A stretch of DNA of 64,000 nucleotides, taken from contig NZ_VWVV01000004.1 in the NCBI RefSeq assembly GCF_009830945.1, forward strand, positions 124,001 through 188,000, in the 5' to 3' direction. Below, one piece after another: positions 1-9,657 of the stretch. The position numbers were made by a program, and so were the translations under genes. The notes under the pieces were generated by a model. The model searched no databases and was not told where the DNA came from. It saw nothing but the letters and a program-made list of their open reading frames with translations. Numbering within the stretch: position 1 is the stretch's first letter; each line of letters begins with the position of its first letter. The DNA comes from Nocardiopsis sp. FR4. GTDB taxonomy: Bacteria > Actinomycetota > Actinomycetes > Streptosporangiales > Streptosporangiaceae.

Positions 1-504
1 ATGGCATCGACCACTCCCGAGACAGCGCCCGCCCCGAACCTGGGCTGGTCCCTGGCCGTGCTCCTGCGCCGCTGGCACGAGCGGGTCGAGGCCGAACTGG
101 AGGAGCTCCCGCACGGCGGCCGGGGCTACAACGTGCTCGCCGCGGTCGCGCCCGGCGAGCACCCCACCCAGGCGGCCCTGGCCCAGCGGCTCCTCATCGA
201 CCGCAGCGTGATGACCTACCTGCTCGACGACCTGGAGGCGGCCGACCTCGTCCGGCGCCGGGTCGACCCCGACGACCGGCGGGTGCGGCGGGTGTGCGCC
301 ACCGAGCACGGGCGCGCCGTCCTGGCCCGGGTGCGCGCACGGGTGGAGCACGTCGAGGAGCAGGTCCTGGCCGGTCTGGACGAGCCCGCCCGCGCGCTGC
401 TGCGCGACCTCGCCCAGCGGGCGGCCACCGCCGTGCAGGAGAGCGCGCCGCACACCGACCCGTGCGCGGCCGTCCGCCAGGTGGTCGGCAGGGACCGGAG
501 CTGA
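1..504 (+). CDS. MarR family transcriptional regulator
   Basis: 167 aa. The centre (about residues 50-110) is a winged helix: 'QAALAQRLLIDRSVMTYLLD' is the helix-turn-helix and 'VRRRVDPDDRRVRRVCAT' the wing, typical of MarR dimeric repressors that sense small phenolic ligands. The first codon is base 1 of the window, so the upstream ribosome site cannot be seen; the N-terminus still has normal length for the family. The next gene, on the same strand 66 bases downstream, is unrelated DNA metabolism, so the target is not evident. Family call is firm, ligand unknown. Confidence 0.85.
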   Translation: MASTTPETAPAPNLGWSLAVLLRRWHERVEAELEELPHGGRGYNVLAAVAPGEHPTQAALAQRLLIDRSVMTYLLDDLEAADLVRRRVDPDDRRVRRVCATEHGRAVLARVRARVEHVEEQVLAGLDEPARALLRDLAQRAATAVQESAPHTDPCAAVRQVVGRDRS

Positions 505-570
505 ACGTCCCCCCGAGTCGGTAGGCTCCCAGGGTCCGCGAACCGCACACGACGAGGGGAACCGCCCGAG

Positions 571-2313
571 GTGTCCGAGGCCGTCGAACAGCTCAGTACC
601 GTCCTTGAGGGCATGGGCGCCCCGAGCGCCCTGGCACCCCGGCTGGCGACCGCGCTGGGGCCGGGTGCCGCCGCGCGGCTGGACGCGAACCCGTGGCTGC
701 TGCTGCGCCTGCCCCAGGTGACCGTGGAACAGGCCGACTTCTGCGCCCGCCGGCACCTGGGCGAGGGCGCCCGCCCCGACGACCCCCGGCGGCTGGCGGA
801 GTTCACCGCGCACGTCCTGCGGATGTCCGCGGCGCGCGGGCACACCGCCGTGGAGGAGAGGCGGCTGGCCACCGTGGTCGGCAAGCTGGGTGTGGCCGAT
901 CCCGCCGCCGCGCTGGAGGCGGCCGTGGCCGACGGTGCCGCCGTGGTGCTGGAGAGCCTCGACGAGGGCGACGACGACTTCGACTTCACCGAGGGCGGGG
1001 TACCGGAACTGCCCGACCCGGAGCGCTTCTACGCCCTGCCCGACGTGGGCCGCGCCGAGCAGCGGCTCGGCGGGCAGCTGCTGCGGCTGATCGGCGGCAA
1101 CGACCCGATCATGGACTCGGCCACCGCCGCCGAGACCGTGGACGCGACCGCCGAGGCGCACGGGTTCACCCTCTCCGAACAGACGCGCGAGGCCCTGGTC
1201 ACCGTGGCCCTGCGGCCGGTGACGGTCCTGCGGCACGGCCCTGGCGAGGCCGACGAGGTGGCCCGGGCCCTGGTGTGCATGGAGGCGATCGCCACCGACA
1301 GCCAGGTGGGGATGGCCCTGGCCGCACCGACCGCCCAGACGGCCGCGGCCGTCAACGCCGACCTGGCCCGGGTCCGCACCCCGGACGACGACGCCTCCCC
1401 CGTGGCGGCGCTGTCCCTGGCCCGGCTGCTCGAACAGGCCCCGTTGAAGGCCGGGCTCGTGGTGCTCTGCGAGGCGATGTCGGTGGGAACGGCCCGCGCC
1501 GCCGAACTCGCGTCGGTGTGCGCGGACGGCGCCCACCTCGTGCTGCTCGCCGACCCCGACCAGGCGCCCTCGGCCGCCCCGGGCCAGGTGGTGCTCGACG
1601 TGGCCGCCTCCCGGGTGGCGCACACGGCGCGGGTGGCCGGCACCGGAAGGCCCGGCCCGATCGCGGAACTGGCCGCCGCGGTGGCCGGGGGCGGGGTCCC
1701 CGAGGTGTCGGCCCCCGAGCGCGAGGTGGTGCGGGTGCCGGCCGCCTCGGCCGAGGAGGCGGCGCACCGCGTGGTGCAGCTGGTGACCGACTCGATCCCG
1801 CGCGCCCTGGGCATCGACGCCGCGCACGTGCAGGTCGTGGCCGCGCGCGAGGACGGCCCCGCGGGCGCCCGGGCGCTCAACGCCGCCTGCAAGGAGCGGC
1901 TGAACCCGGGGCCGGGCGCCCACGGCGGGTTCGATCCGGGAGACCGGGTGGTGCTCACCGCCCAGGGACCGGGCTACGGTCCGGGCGACACCGGACACCT
2001 GCGCGAGGTGGGCGGGAAGGCCGTGGTGGAGCTGGACGACGGCAGGCGGGTGGAGGTGGCCGACCCCTCGGCGCTGCGCCCCGGCTGGGCGGTCGCGGTG
2101 GCCGCCGCGCACGGGGGCCGCTGGCCCGCCGTGGTCGCGGTCTTCCCGCCGCAGGTGCCGGTCTCGCGCCCGCAGGTGTACACGGTGCTGACCCGGGCCG
2201 TCCGCCACGTGTCGCTGGTGGACGCCACCGGCGGCGCCCTGGAGACCGGCGTGCGGGAGAACCCGGCCCGGGAGCGCACGACCCGCCTGGTGCGCATCCT
2301 CCGCGAGGGGTAG
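571..2313 (+). CDS. RecD2-like protein with degenerate helicase motifs
   Basis: 580 aa, GTG start after GAGGGGA. It aligns by eye over its whole length with RecD2 (SF1B helicase): an N-terminal helix-hairpin-helix part ('PWLLLRLPQVTVEQADF'), a RecA-like core and a C-terminal 'QVYTVLTRAVRHVSLV' that matches motif VI (YTAITRA). The ATPase motifs are eroded. Where RecD2 has GGPGTGKT this protein reads HGPGEADE (about residue 221), so the Walker A lysine is missing; the DEAS box reads CEAM; and the HKSQGSE segment reads AHGGRW. The motif III-like 'LLADPDQAPSAAPGQV' is kept. The frame is intact over 580 codons, so this is probably an expressed pseudo-helicase with a scaffold or DNA-binding role rather than a decaying gene. 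Confidence 0.7.
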   Translation: MSEAVEQLSTVLEGMGAPSALAPRLATALGPGAAARLDANPWLLLRLPQVTVEQADFCARRHLGEGARPDDPRRLAEFTAHVLRMSAARGHTAVEERRLATVVGKLGVADPAAALEAAVADGAAVVLESLDEGDDDFDFTEGGVPELPDPERFYALPDVGRAEQRLGGQLLRLIGGNDPIMDSATAAETVDATAEAHGFTLSEQTREALVTVALRPVTVLRHGPGEADEVARALVCMEAIATDSQVGMALAAPTAQTAAAVNADLARVRTPDDDASPVAALSLARLLEQAPLKAGLVVLCEAMSVGTARAAELASVCADGAHLVLLADPDQAPSAAPGQVVLDVAASRVAHTARVAGTGRPGPIAELAAAVAGGGVPEVSAPEREVVRVPAASAEEAAHRVVQLVTDSIPRALGIDAAHVQVVAAREDGPAGARALNAACKERLNPGPGAHGGFDPGDRVVLTAQGPGYGPGDTGHLREVGGKAVVELDDGRRVEVADPSALRPGWAVAVAAAHGGRWPAVVAVFPPQVPVSRPQVYTVLTRAVRHVSLVDATGGALETGVRENPARERTTRLVRILREG

Positions 2314-2709
2314 GCCGCTTCCACCGCGGGGCCGAACCCCGTTGACCGTGTACTCGTGGCGAATCCGGGCGCCGGACCTCGCTACAAGCACAAGACCGCC
2401 CACGGCTGAGCCGTCAGCGCCGGGCTCGGGCACTCCTGCGGTGCCGAGGAGGGCCCGCCGCCCGCCGGTGCCGGCGAAGAGCGCGCCCAGCCCGCGGCGC
2501 CCGGTGTCGCGGCCCCGGTGATCGGCCCTCGGAGACCTCCGCACGGGTGCCCTGCTCGGCGCCGTGGCCGACGGTGCGCCGGGGCCGGAGACGCACCGCA
2601 CCCAGCGCCCGCTCGTGGAGCACGCGTTCGAACGGGAGGCGCCGTACGCGGGTTGAGCGTCTCGGCACCCCCATGGCGCATTTCCCACCGATAGGATAGG
2701 GAATAGGGC
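2314..2709. other. 396-base intergenic region
   Basis: No convincing gene. One open stretch on the plus strand (2522-2656) has GC-rich third positions and reads GDLRTGALLG near its beginning, which recalls the N-terminus of GH15-type glycosidases, but it lacks a start and the resemblance ends after about ten residues. The AT-richer run just before 2710 (GATAGGATAGGGAATAGGG) holds the probable ribosome site of the next gene. Confidence 0.4.
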
Positions 2710-3357
2710 ATGCACATGATCGCGATACCCGCCGGGGAGATCGTCCTGCGGGACGAGGGCACCCGGACCGAGTGGGGGGTCGAGGTCGCCGCCTTCTCCC
2801 TGGCGGCGCACCCGGTGACCTGCGGACTGTACGCCGCCCCCGGCTCCGGGACCCCGGACGGCCCCCGGGTCCCGGTGGCCGAGGTCTCCTGGCTGGACGC
2901 CGTCCGCTTCTGCGACCGGCTCTCCCGCGCGGAGGGCCTCACCCCCTGCTACTCCCCGGGCGGGGACCCCGACGCCCTGGACACGGCCTGGGACCGGGAG
3001 GCCGACGGCTACCGCCTGCCCACCGAGGCGGAGTGGGAGTACGCCTGCCGGGCGGGGTCCTCCGAGGTCCGCCACGGCGACCTGGACGCGATCGCCTGGC
3101 ACCGCGCCAACTCCGGCTCCCGGGCGCACGAGGTGGCCACCCGGGAGCCCAACGCCTGGGGGCTGCACGACACGATCGGCAACGTGTGGGAGTGGTGCTG
3201 GGACCTCTACGACCCCGCCGTCTACGGCCCCTACCGCGTCTTCCGCGGCGGTGGCTGGAACGACCTCCCCCACGGCTGCCGGGCCTCGTGCCGCCGCAGG
3301 AGCCACCCGACCCTGCGGGTGGACGATCTCGGCTTCCGCCTGGCTCGTTCACGGTAA
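2710..3357 (+). CDS. FGE/SUMF1-fold protein (formylglycine-generating enzyme family)
   Basis: 215 aa. Shows the family signature in order: 'HPVTCGLY', 'VAEVSWLDAVRFCDRLS', 'YRLPTEAEWEYACRAG', 'GLHDTIGNVWEWCWD', 'FRGGGWNDLPHGCRASCRR' and a terminal 'LGFRLA'. True FGEs have two active-site cysteines spaced CxxxxC after the GGS motif; here only a cysteine aligning with the second is present, so conversion of a sulfatase cysteine to formylglycine is doubtful. The protein is shorter than FGE (about 300 aa) and resembles the compact SUMF1 domains of EgtB-like and regulatory proteins. No sulfatase or anaerobic partner is nearby. Its substrate is unknown. Confidence 0.75.
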   Translation: MHMIAIPAGEIVLRDEGTRTEWGVEVAAFSLAAHPVTCGLYAAPGSGTPDGPRVPVAEVSWLDAVRFCDRLSRAEGLTPCYSPGGDPDALDTAWDREADGYRLPTEAEWEYACRAGSSEVRHGDLDAIAWHRANSGSRAHEVATREPNAWGLHDTIGNVWEWCWDLYDPAVYGPYRVFRGGGWNDLPHGCRASCRRRSHPTLRVDDLGFRLARSR

Positions 3358-3408
3358 AAATGGACAATATCCACCTTTACCACGTAGATCATCCAAAATG
3401 CCCCAGGC

Positions 3409-4167
3409 TCAGACCCGGTCCAGGAAACCTCCGTCGACCACCAGGTTCTGCCCGGTGACGAAGGCGGCGGCCGGGCTGGCCAGGAAGGCCACGGCGCGGG
3501 CGACCTCCTCCGGGCGCCCCAGACGGCCGTAGGGGATGCGCTCGCGGATGCTCTCGTAGAACTCCGGGTCGTTCTCGCGGCGGCGCGCCCATCCCCCGCC
3601 CGGGAACTCGATCGGCCCGGGCGAGACGGTGTTGACCCGCACGCCCCGGCCCGCCCACGCGCGGGCCAGCGAGGCGGCGTGGTGGTTGAGCGCGGCCTTG
3701 ACCGCGCCGTAGGAGCGGGGACCGGCGGGCGGGGTGACGTGCAGCGCCGAGGTGGTGGAGACCAGCACCACCGCCCCGCGCCCGGAGGCGGCCAGATGCG
3801 GCTCGGCCGCCTCGGTCAGGCGCACGAACGGCATCAGGTCGGCCGCGAAACCGCGCTCCCACTGGTCCGGGGTGGGCGCGCTGCCCCCGGAGACGTTGGA
3901 GACCAGCACGTCCAGGCCGCCGAGGTCGGCGGCGGCCTCCTCGACGAAGGCGGGCAGCGCCTCGTGGTCGGTCACGTCCAGGGGCCGGGCGAACACCCTC
4001 ACCCCGGTCGAGCTCAGCTCCCCCGCGGCCTCGGCCAGCGGCACGGGGGTGCGCGCGCAGACCGCCAGGTCCGCGCCCTCCTCGGCGAACACCTGGGCGA
4101 CGGCCCGGCCGATCCCCCTGCTGGCCCCGGTCACGAGTACCCGTGCCCCCGACAGTCCCAGATCCAT
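3409..4167 (-). CDS. SDR family oxidoreductase
   Basis: 252 aa. A classical short-chain dehydrogenase: NAD(P) motif 'TGASRGIG' near residue 13, '[10 protein letters not shown]' in place of NNAG, catalytic serine in 'VLVSTTSA', catalytic 'YGAVK' (YxxxK) and a C-terminal '[10 protein letters not shown]'. The ATG at 4167 is chosen over an upstream start because GGAGGGG lies just before it. It resembles 3-oxoacyl-ACP reductase-like enzymes and sits downstream of the fatty-acid genes fabG and fabI, but a GC-rich terminator (4251-4278) separates it from fabI, so it is its own transcript. Substrate unknown. Confidence 0.85.
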   Translation of the reverse strand: MDLGLSGARVLVTGASRGIGRAVAQVFAEEGADLAVCARTPVPLAEAAGELSSTGVRVFARPLDVTDHEALPAFVEEAAADLGGLDVLVSNVSGGSAPTPDQWERGFAADLMPFVRLTEAAEPHLAASGRGAVVLVSTTSALHVTPPAGPRSYGAVKAALNHHAASLARAWAGRGVRVNTVSPGPIEFPGGGWARRRENDPEFYESIRERIPYGRLGRPEEVARAVAFLASPAAAFVTGQNLVVDGGFLDRV

Positions 4168-4250
4168 ACCGTCCCCTCCGACGCGCTCCACCGGTCAGCT
4201 CCGACCGCCCGCCGCGCCCGGACCGCACCGGCCGCGTGCGGCAAGCGAAC

Positions 4251-4278
4251 GGGCGGGCCGCCCAGGGGCGGCCCGCCC
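4251..4278 (-). terminator. Terminator after fabG-fabI
   Basis: Perfect 12-bp inverted repeat GGGCGGGCCGCC / GGCGGCCCGCCC around a 4-base loop, 30 bases past the fabI stop codon. There is no U-tract, as is common in actinomycetes. Confidence 0.7.
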
Positions 4279-4308
4279 GCGTCAACCTACCGCACCGGAG
4301 CGCGGGGA

Positions 4309-5073
4309 TCAGGCACCGGTGGAGTGGAAACCGCCGTCGACGTGGACGATCTCGCCGGTGGTGGCCGGGAACCAGTCCGAGAGCAGCGCCACGACCGCCT
4401 TCGCGGCGGGCTCGGGGTCGCTGACGTCCCAGCCCAGCGGGGCGCGCTCGGGCCAGTGCTTGGCCAGCTCGGCGAAGCCGGGGATGCTGCGGGCGGCCAT
4501 CGTGCTCAGCGGCCCGGCCGAGACCAGGTTGACCCGGATGCTCTGGTCGCCGACGTAGCGCGCCAGGTAGCGGGCGGTGGAGGTCAGCGCGGACTTGGCC
4601 ACGCCCATCCAGTCGTAGATGGGGTAGGAGACGCTGTTGTCGAAGTCCAGGGCCACCACCGAGCCGCCGTTCTTCATGAGCGGCATGAGGGAGGTGGTCA
4701 GCGACTTCAGGGAGAAGGTGGAGGTGTGCATGGCCGTGGCCACGTCCGACCACTCGGTGTTGAGGAAGTTGCCGCCCAGGGCGTCCTGCGGGGTGAAGCC
4801 GATGGAGTGCACGACGCCGTCCAGGCCGTCGACGTGCTCGCCCACGCGCGCGGCCAGCGTGCCCAGCTGCTCGTCGTCGGTGACGTCCAGCTCCAGGACG
4901 GGCGGCGTCTCGGGCAGGCGCTTGGCGATGCGCTCCACCAGGCTCAGGCGGCCGTAGCCGGTGAGGACGACCGTGGCGCCCTGCTCCTGGGCCAGGCGGG
5001 CGACGTGGAAGGCGATGGAGGAGTCGGTGAGCACCCCGGTGACGAGGATGCGCTTACCTTCGAGGATTCCCAT
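4309..5073 (-). CDS. fabI: Enoyl-ACP reductase (NADH), FabI/InhA type
   Basis: 254 aa. Reduces the enoyl-ACP double bond in the last step of each FAS-II elongation round, in the cytoplasm. It starts 'MGILEGKRILVTGVLTDSSI', the InhA-type divergent nucleotide loop, and has the extended catalytic pair Tyr-x6-Lys in 'YDWMGVAK', which marks enoyl reductases rather than ketoreductases. The ATG at 5073 is preferred over an upstream in-frame start because it begins at the conserved N-terminus. It follows fabG on the same strand by 70 bases, the mabA-inhA order of actinobacteria, so both are probably one transcript. Confidence 0.93.
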   Translation of the reverse strand: MGILEGKRILVTGVLTDSSIAFHVARLAQEQGATVVLTGYGRLSLVERIAKRLPETPPVLELDVTDDEQLGTLAARVGEHVDGLDGVVHSIGFTPQDALGGNFLNTEWSDVATAMHTSTFSLKSLTTSLMPLMKNGGSVVALDFDNSVSYPIYDWMGVAKSALTSTARYLARYVGDQSIRVNLVSAGPLSTMAARSIPGFAELAKHWPERAPLGWDVSDPEPAAKAVVALLSDWFPATTGEIVHVDGGFHSTGA

Positions 5074-5143
5074 GGTTCGGGTGTCCGTCCTGTCTGTGGT
5101 CGTGGCCGGGGGAGAGGCGCCCCGGCAGGTGGGAGGGGCGGGG

Positions 5144-6187
<1,044 letters not shown>

Positions 6188-6517
6188 ATGATCAGACGGT
6201 TGTGGCACGGATGGGCCGCCGGCGCCGACGCGGACGCCTACGAACGCCTGCTGCTCGACGAGGTCCTCCCCGGCATCGCCGCCCGGAACCTGCCGGGGCT
6301 GCGCGGCCTGGAGGCGTGGCGCCGCGCGGAGAAGGGGGGCGAGGTGGAGTTCTTGACCGTCATGTCCTTCGACGACATGCGGGCCGTGGCCGCGTTCACC
6401 GGCGGCGACCCCGAGGCCTCGGTGGTACCGGAGCGCGCCCGCGCCCTGCTGTCGCGGTTCGACGAGCGGTCCGCGCACTACGGCCTGATCGGCACGGCCC
6501 CGGCCGTCACGCCGTGA
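6188..6517 (+). CDS. Antibiotic biosynthesis monooxygenase-like (ABM/dimeric alpha-beta barrel) protein
   Basis: 109 aa, ATG preceded by GGAAGGACAGG. The pattern 'RRLWHGWAAGADADAYERLL...VLPGIAARNLPGLRGLEAWRR...VEFLTVMSFDDMRAVAAFTGGD' is that of small dimeric alpha-beta barrel proteins (ABM, DUF1330-like, antibiotic-synthesis oxygenases). There is no cofactor motif, so activity cannot be inferred. Its stop codon overlaps the GTG start of the AraC regulator (GTGA), so the two are translationally coupled; the regulator may sense a substrate of this protein. Confidence 0.6.
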   Translation: MIRRLWHGWAAGADADAYERLLLDEVLPGIAARNLPGLRGLEAWRRAEKGGEVEFLTVMSFDDMRAVAAFTGGDPEASVVPERARALLSRFDERSAHYGLIGTAPAVTP

Positions 6518-7371
6518 GCTCCCCGCGGCCGCCGCTGCGCTTCGCGACGCTCGCCGACACCGGAGGGGTGAGGGTCACGGAGGTGCTCTGCTCGGCCCCG
6601 CGCGCGCCTCTGGGAGGGGAGGAGTCCGCCGACCTGTCGCGCCTGGTCCTGCCGACGGGCGGGGTGTTCTCCTGCCGGGTGCGGCGGACGGCCCACGTCA
6701 TGGAACCGGGGAGCGCGCTGCTGCTGCGCCCCGACGAGCCCTACCGGTTCGGCCATCCCGCCGCCGGCGGTGACACGTGCCTGGTGGTGGCCCTGGCCCC
6801 GGGCCTGTGGGAGGAGGCGGCCGGGCCCGGGGCGCTCGAGGCGGGCCGCCTGCCGCTGGGCGTCCGGGAACAGCTCGCGACGCTCTCGTTCCGCCGTGCG
6901 GTACGCGACCTCGCCCACGATCCGGACGCGGTGCGGGAGGCGGCCCTCATCCGGGTGGCGGAGGTCCTCGGGGCCTGCGCCCGCCCTGACGGGAACCCCG
7001 GCGGCCGGGTGCCCCTTCTCCACCGCCGCCTGGCCCGCACCGCCGCCGCCTTCGTCGCCGAACACCACGCCGAGCCGATCCCCCGGTTGTTGGACGCGGC
7101 CGCAGCGGCGGCGGGCTGCTCCCCCTACCACCTGGCCCGGGTCTTCCGGTCGGTGCAGGGGGTCACCCTCCACGGGTTCCGCGAGCGGTTGCGCGTGGCG
7201 TCCGCGCTGCGGGCCCTCGCGGAGGGAGCCGACGACCTCGCGTCCCTGGCCACCTCGCTGGGTTATGCCAGCCACTCCCACCTCACCGGACGGCTGCGCC
7301 GGGTGACGGGCTCCACCCCGTCCGCGGTGCGCGACCTGCTGCACGGCGGCGGAGGCGGGCGGCGCCCGTGA
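6514..7371 (+). CDS. AraC family transcriptional regulator
   Basis: 285 aa with a GTG start inside the stop of the preceding gene. The N-terminal half is a cupin-like effector domain ('MEPGSALLLRPDEPYRFGH'). The C-terminal 100 residues carry two helix-turn-helix units of the AraC/XylS type: 'LDAAAAAAGCSPYHLARVFRSVQG' and 'DDLASLATSLGYASHSHLTGRLRRVTG'. Coupled to the ABM-like gene at 6188; a plausible local activator. Confidence 0.88.
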   Translation: MSSPRPPLRFATLADTGGVRVTEVLCSAPRAPLGGEESADLSRLVLPTGGVFSCRVRRTAHVMEPGSALLLRPDEPYRFGHPAAGGDTCLVVALAPGLWEEAAGPGALEAGRLPLGVREQLATLSFRRAVRDLAHDPDAVREAALIRVAEVLGACARPDGNPGGRVPLLHRRLARTAAAFVAEHHAEPIPRLLDAAAAAAGCSPYHLARVFRSVQGVTLHGFRERLRVASALRALAEGADDLASLATSLGYASHSHLTGRLRRVTGSTPSAVRDLLHGGGGGRRP

Positions 7372-7398
7372 GGGGCGGCGCGCCCCGTCCCGCGGCGC

Positions 7399-8058
7399 TC
7401 AGACCCAGCCCGCGTCGTGGGCGGCGATGGCTGCCTGCACCCGGTTGGACATGCCCAGCTTGGCCAGGATCCGGCTCACGTGCGCCTTGACCGTGGCCTC
7501 GCGCATCCCCAGCGCGCGCCCGGCCTCGGCGTTGGACATGCCCCGGGCCACCGCCACCAGGACGGAGCTCTCGCGTTCGCTGAGCACCGACAGGCGGCGC
7601 TCGGCCTCGGCCCGGCCCGCGGCCGAGTCGGCGGGCGCGGGCGAGGCGAAGCGTTCGAGCATGCGCTTGGTGACGCTGGGGGCGAGCATGGCGTTGCCCT
7701 CGTGGACGGTGCGCACGGCGGCGATGAGGTCGCGCGGCGGGGTGTCCTTGAGCAGGAAGCCCACCGCCCCGGTGCGCAGCGCGGCGTGCACGTACTCGTC
7801 CAGGTCGAAGGTGGTCAGCAGGACCACGCGGGGCGGCTCGGGCAGGGCGGTGAGCCGGGCGGCGGCGGTGATGCCGTCGGTGCCGGGCATGCGGATGTCG
7901 AGCAGGACCACGTCGGGGGCCAGCTCCCGGGCCAGGCGCACGGCCTCCTCGCCGTCGCCGCCCTCCCCCACCACCTCGATGTCGGGGGCGGCGTCCAGGA
8001 TCATCCGCAGGCCGGACCTGACCAGGAGTTCGTCATCGACCAGGAGCGTGCGGATCAC
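7399..8058 (-). CDS. NarL/LuxR-type response regulator
   Basis: 219 aa. Receiver domain with the acidic pair 'VDDE' at residues 7-10, phosphoacceptor Asp54 in 'VVLLDIRMPG', the Thr/Ser switch and 'FLLKDTPP' (conserved Lys). The C-terminal LuxR helix-turn-helix includes 'LSERESSVLVAVARGMSNAEAG'. It overlaps the end of the sensor kinase gene by 26 bases and so forms a two-component system with it. The divergent ABC exporter at 9658 is the obvious target. Confidence 0.93.
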   Translation of the reverse strand: MIRTLLVDDELLVRSGLRMILDAAPDIEVVGEGGDGEEAVRLARELAPDVVLLDIRMPGTDGITAAARLTALPEPPRVVLLTTFDLDEYVHAALRTGAVGFLLKDTPPRDLIAAVRTVHEGNAMLAPSVTKRMLERFASPAPADSAAGRAEAERRLSVLSERESSVLVAVARGMSNAEAGRALGMREATVKAHVSRILAKLGMSNRVQAAIAAHDAGWV

Positions 8059-9319
8059 CGTCGGGGGCCTCGTCTTCCGTGCCGGAGGGACTGTCGGTTC
8101 GCAAGATAGCGCGCATACGCCATCCGCCGTCGGGGCAGGGACCGGCGGTCAGGTCGCCGCCCGCCAGGACCACGCGCTCGTGCAGCCCGGTCAGCCCGAA
8201 CCCGCTGCGGGGCATCGGCGGGACCGGCGCGGCGGCGGGGCCGTTGGCCACCTCCACCTCCAGGCGGCCCGGATTCCGGTGCAGGCGCAGGGTGACGGCG
8301 GCGCCGGGCGCGTGCTTGGCCGCGTTGGTCAGCCCCTCCTGGACGATGCGGTAGGCGGTGCGCTGCACGCCCGCGGGCAGCGGCGGGCCCTGCCCGGTGT
8401 CCTCCCGGGTGACCTCCATCCCGGCGGCGCGCCACTCCCCCACCAGCCGTTCCAGGTCGGCCAGGACGGGCTGCGGGGCGGTGGGCGCGGCGGCGGTGTC
8501 GTCGCGCAGCACGCCCAGGATGCCGCGCAGCTCCGACAGCGCCTCGCGGCCGGTGGTTCGGATGAGTCCGGCGGCCTCCACGGTGCGCGGGTCGGTGGCC
8601 GAGACCTCCAGGCCGCCCGCGTGCAGGACCATGAGGCTGACCCGGTGCGCGACCACGTCGTGCATCTCGCGGGCGATGCGGGTGCGCTCGGCGGTGATGG
8701 CCTGTTCGGCCATCATGTGCTGCTCCCGCTCCAGGCGCGCGGCCCGCTCCTGGAGCCGGTCGATGAGCTGGCGGCGGGTGCCCACCCACAGGCCGAAGGT
8801 CATCGGGATGACCAGCAGTATCCCGATGAGGAACACCTGGCCCACGAAGTTGGCCTGGTATGCGGTGACCATGGCCAGGCCGTACAGGGCGAACCAGCCC
8901 ACCAGCAGGCGCCGGTTGCCGAAGTAGAGCGCGTAGGAGTAGAGGGCGATCGCCGCCGGGACGAAGTTGCCGTAGAGCAGCAGCAGCGCGAACCCGGTGA
9001 CGAGCAGCCACTGGGGCCGGATCCGCCGCAGGAACACCGCCGCCGCGGCCCAGACCGCGGGGGCGACGAAGAGGAGCATCCCCATGATCAGGGTGAACGG
9101 GACGGAGAAGAGGCCCAGGGCGTCCGGGAGCGGGACCAGCAGACGCCCCAGAACACCGATGCCGCCGGTGGAGGCCACCTGCACCAGCAGGCTGAAGGGC
9201 AGCGGCAGGACGGCGTACAGGGCGTCGGCGATGACCAGGCGGCGGCTCCACCACCAGTCCCGGTTCCTGCTCCACAGGGCGCCGAAGGCTCTGCCCCGGG
9301 CGTCCACCCAGCTCCTCAT
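8033..9319 (-). CDS. Sensor histidine kinase (HisKA_3 type)
   Basis: 428 aa. About six hydrophobic membrane segments fill residues 25-165, with little extracytoplasmic sequence, followed by a coiled coil ('QLIDRLQERAARLEREQHMM') and the dimerisation/phosphorylation helix with 'IAREMHDVVAHRVSLMVLHA' (phosphoacceptor His). The ATP-binding part shows 'YRIVQEGLTNAAKHA' (N box) and 'SGFGLTGLHERV' (G box). The short-loop membrane sensor is like the intramembrane kinases that respond to envelope stress or antibiotics. Partner of the overlapping response regulator. Confidence 0.92.
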   Translation of the reverse strand: MRSWVDARGRAFGALWSRNRDWWWSRRLVIADALYAVLPLPFSLLVQVASTGGIGVLGRLLVPLPDALGLFSVPFTLIMGMLLFVAPAVWAAAAVFLRRIRPQWLLVTGFALLLLYGNFVPAAIALYSYALYFGNRRLLVGWFALYGLAMVTAYQANFVGQVFLIGILLVIPMTFGLWVGTRRQLIDRLQERAARLEREQHMMAEQAITAERTRIAREMHDVVAHRVSLMVLHAGGLEVSATDPRTVEAAGLIRTTGREALSELRGILGVLRDDTAAAPTAPQPVLADLERLVGEWRAAGMEVTREDTGQGPPLPAGVQRTAYRIVQEGLTNAAKHAPGAAVTLRLHRNPGRLEVEVANGPAAAPVPPMPRSGFGLTGLHERVVLAGGDLTAGPCPDGGWRMRAILRTDSPSGTEDEAPDGDPHAPGR

Positions 9320-9657
9320 GGAGCGGAGTCTACGGCCGGGGCCGCGGTGTCCCCCGTCACGGGCGCGCGGCCGCACCCTTGCCGGACGGGACGGCGATGC
9401 ACGCGTCTTCGCACTCCAACGGGGGTTTCCGGCGTGTCCGTCACGCGGGGTGAGAAGACCGCCCCCGACGAAAGTCGGTGCCCGGCCCGACGAAGGAGTC
9501 GCGAACCCCGTGCCCGTCCGTCCCTTCGTCCGTCCCGGAAATCGGCCCCGGGGCGGAGGTTCCGGAGGCATGCCCGCCCCTAGCGTGGTGGGGTGCCGAG
9601 GCCCGGACCCGCCCGGCGCGTACCCACCGTCTTCCCATCCGCATGGAGCTGTCTGCC
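9320..9657. promoter_or_regulatory. Divergent promoter region, two-component system / ABC exporter
   Basis: 338 bases between the kinase gene (minus) and the ABC ATPase gene (plus). It must hold both promoters and probably the response-regulator site. No clear consensus hexamers or repeat were recognised. The ATPase ribosome site GGAG lies at 9645-9648. Confidence 0.5.

Noticed and set aside
2522..2656. Short open stretch reading GDLRTGALLG, like the start of a GH15 glycosidase
   Set aside because: Only about ten residues agree, there is no start codon or ribosome site, and the remainder shows no similarity; too little for a pseudogene call.
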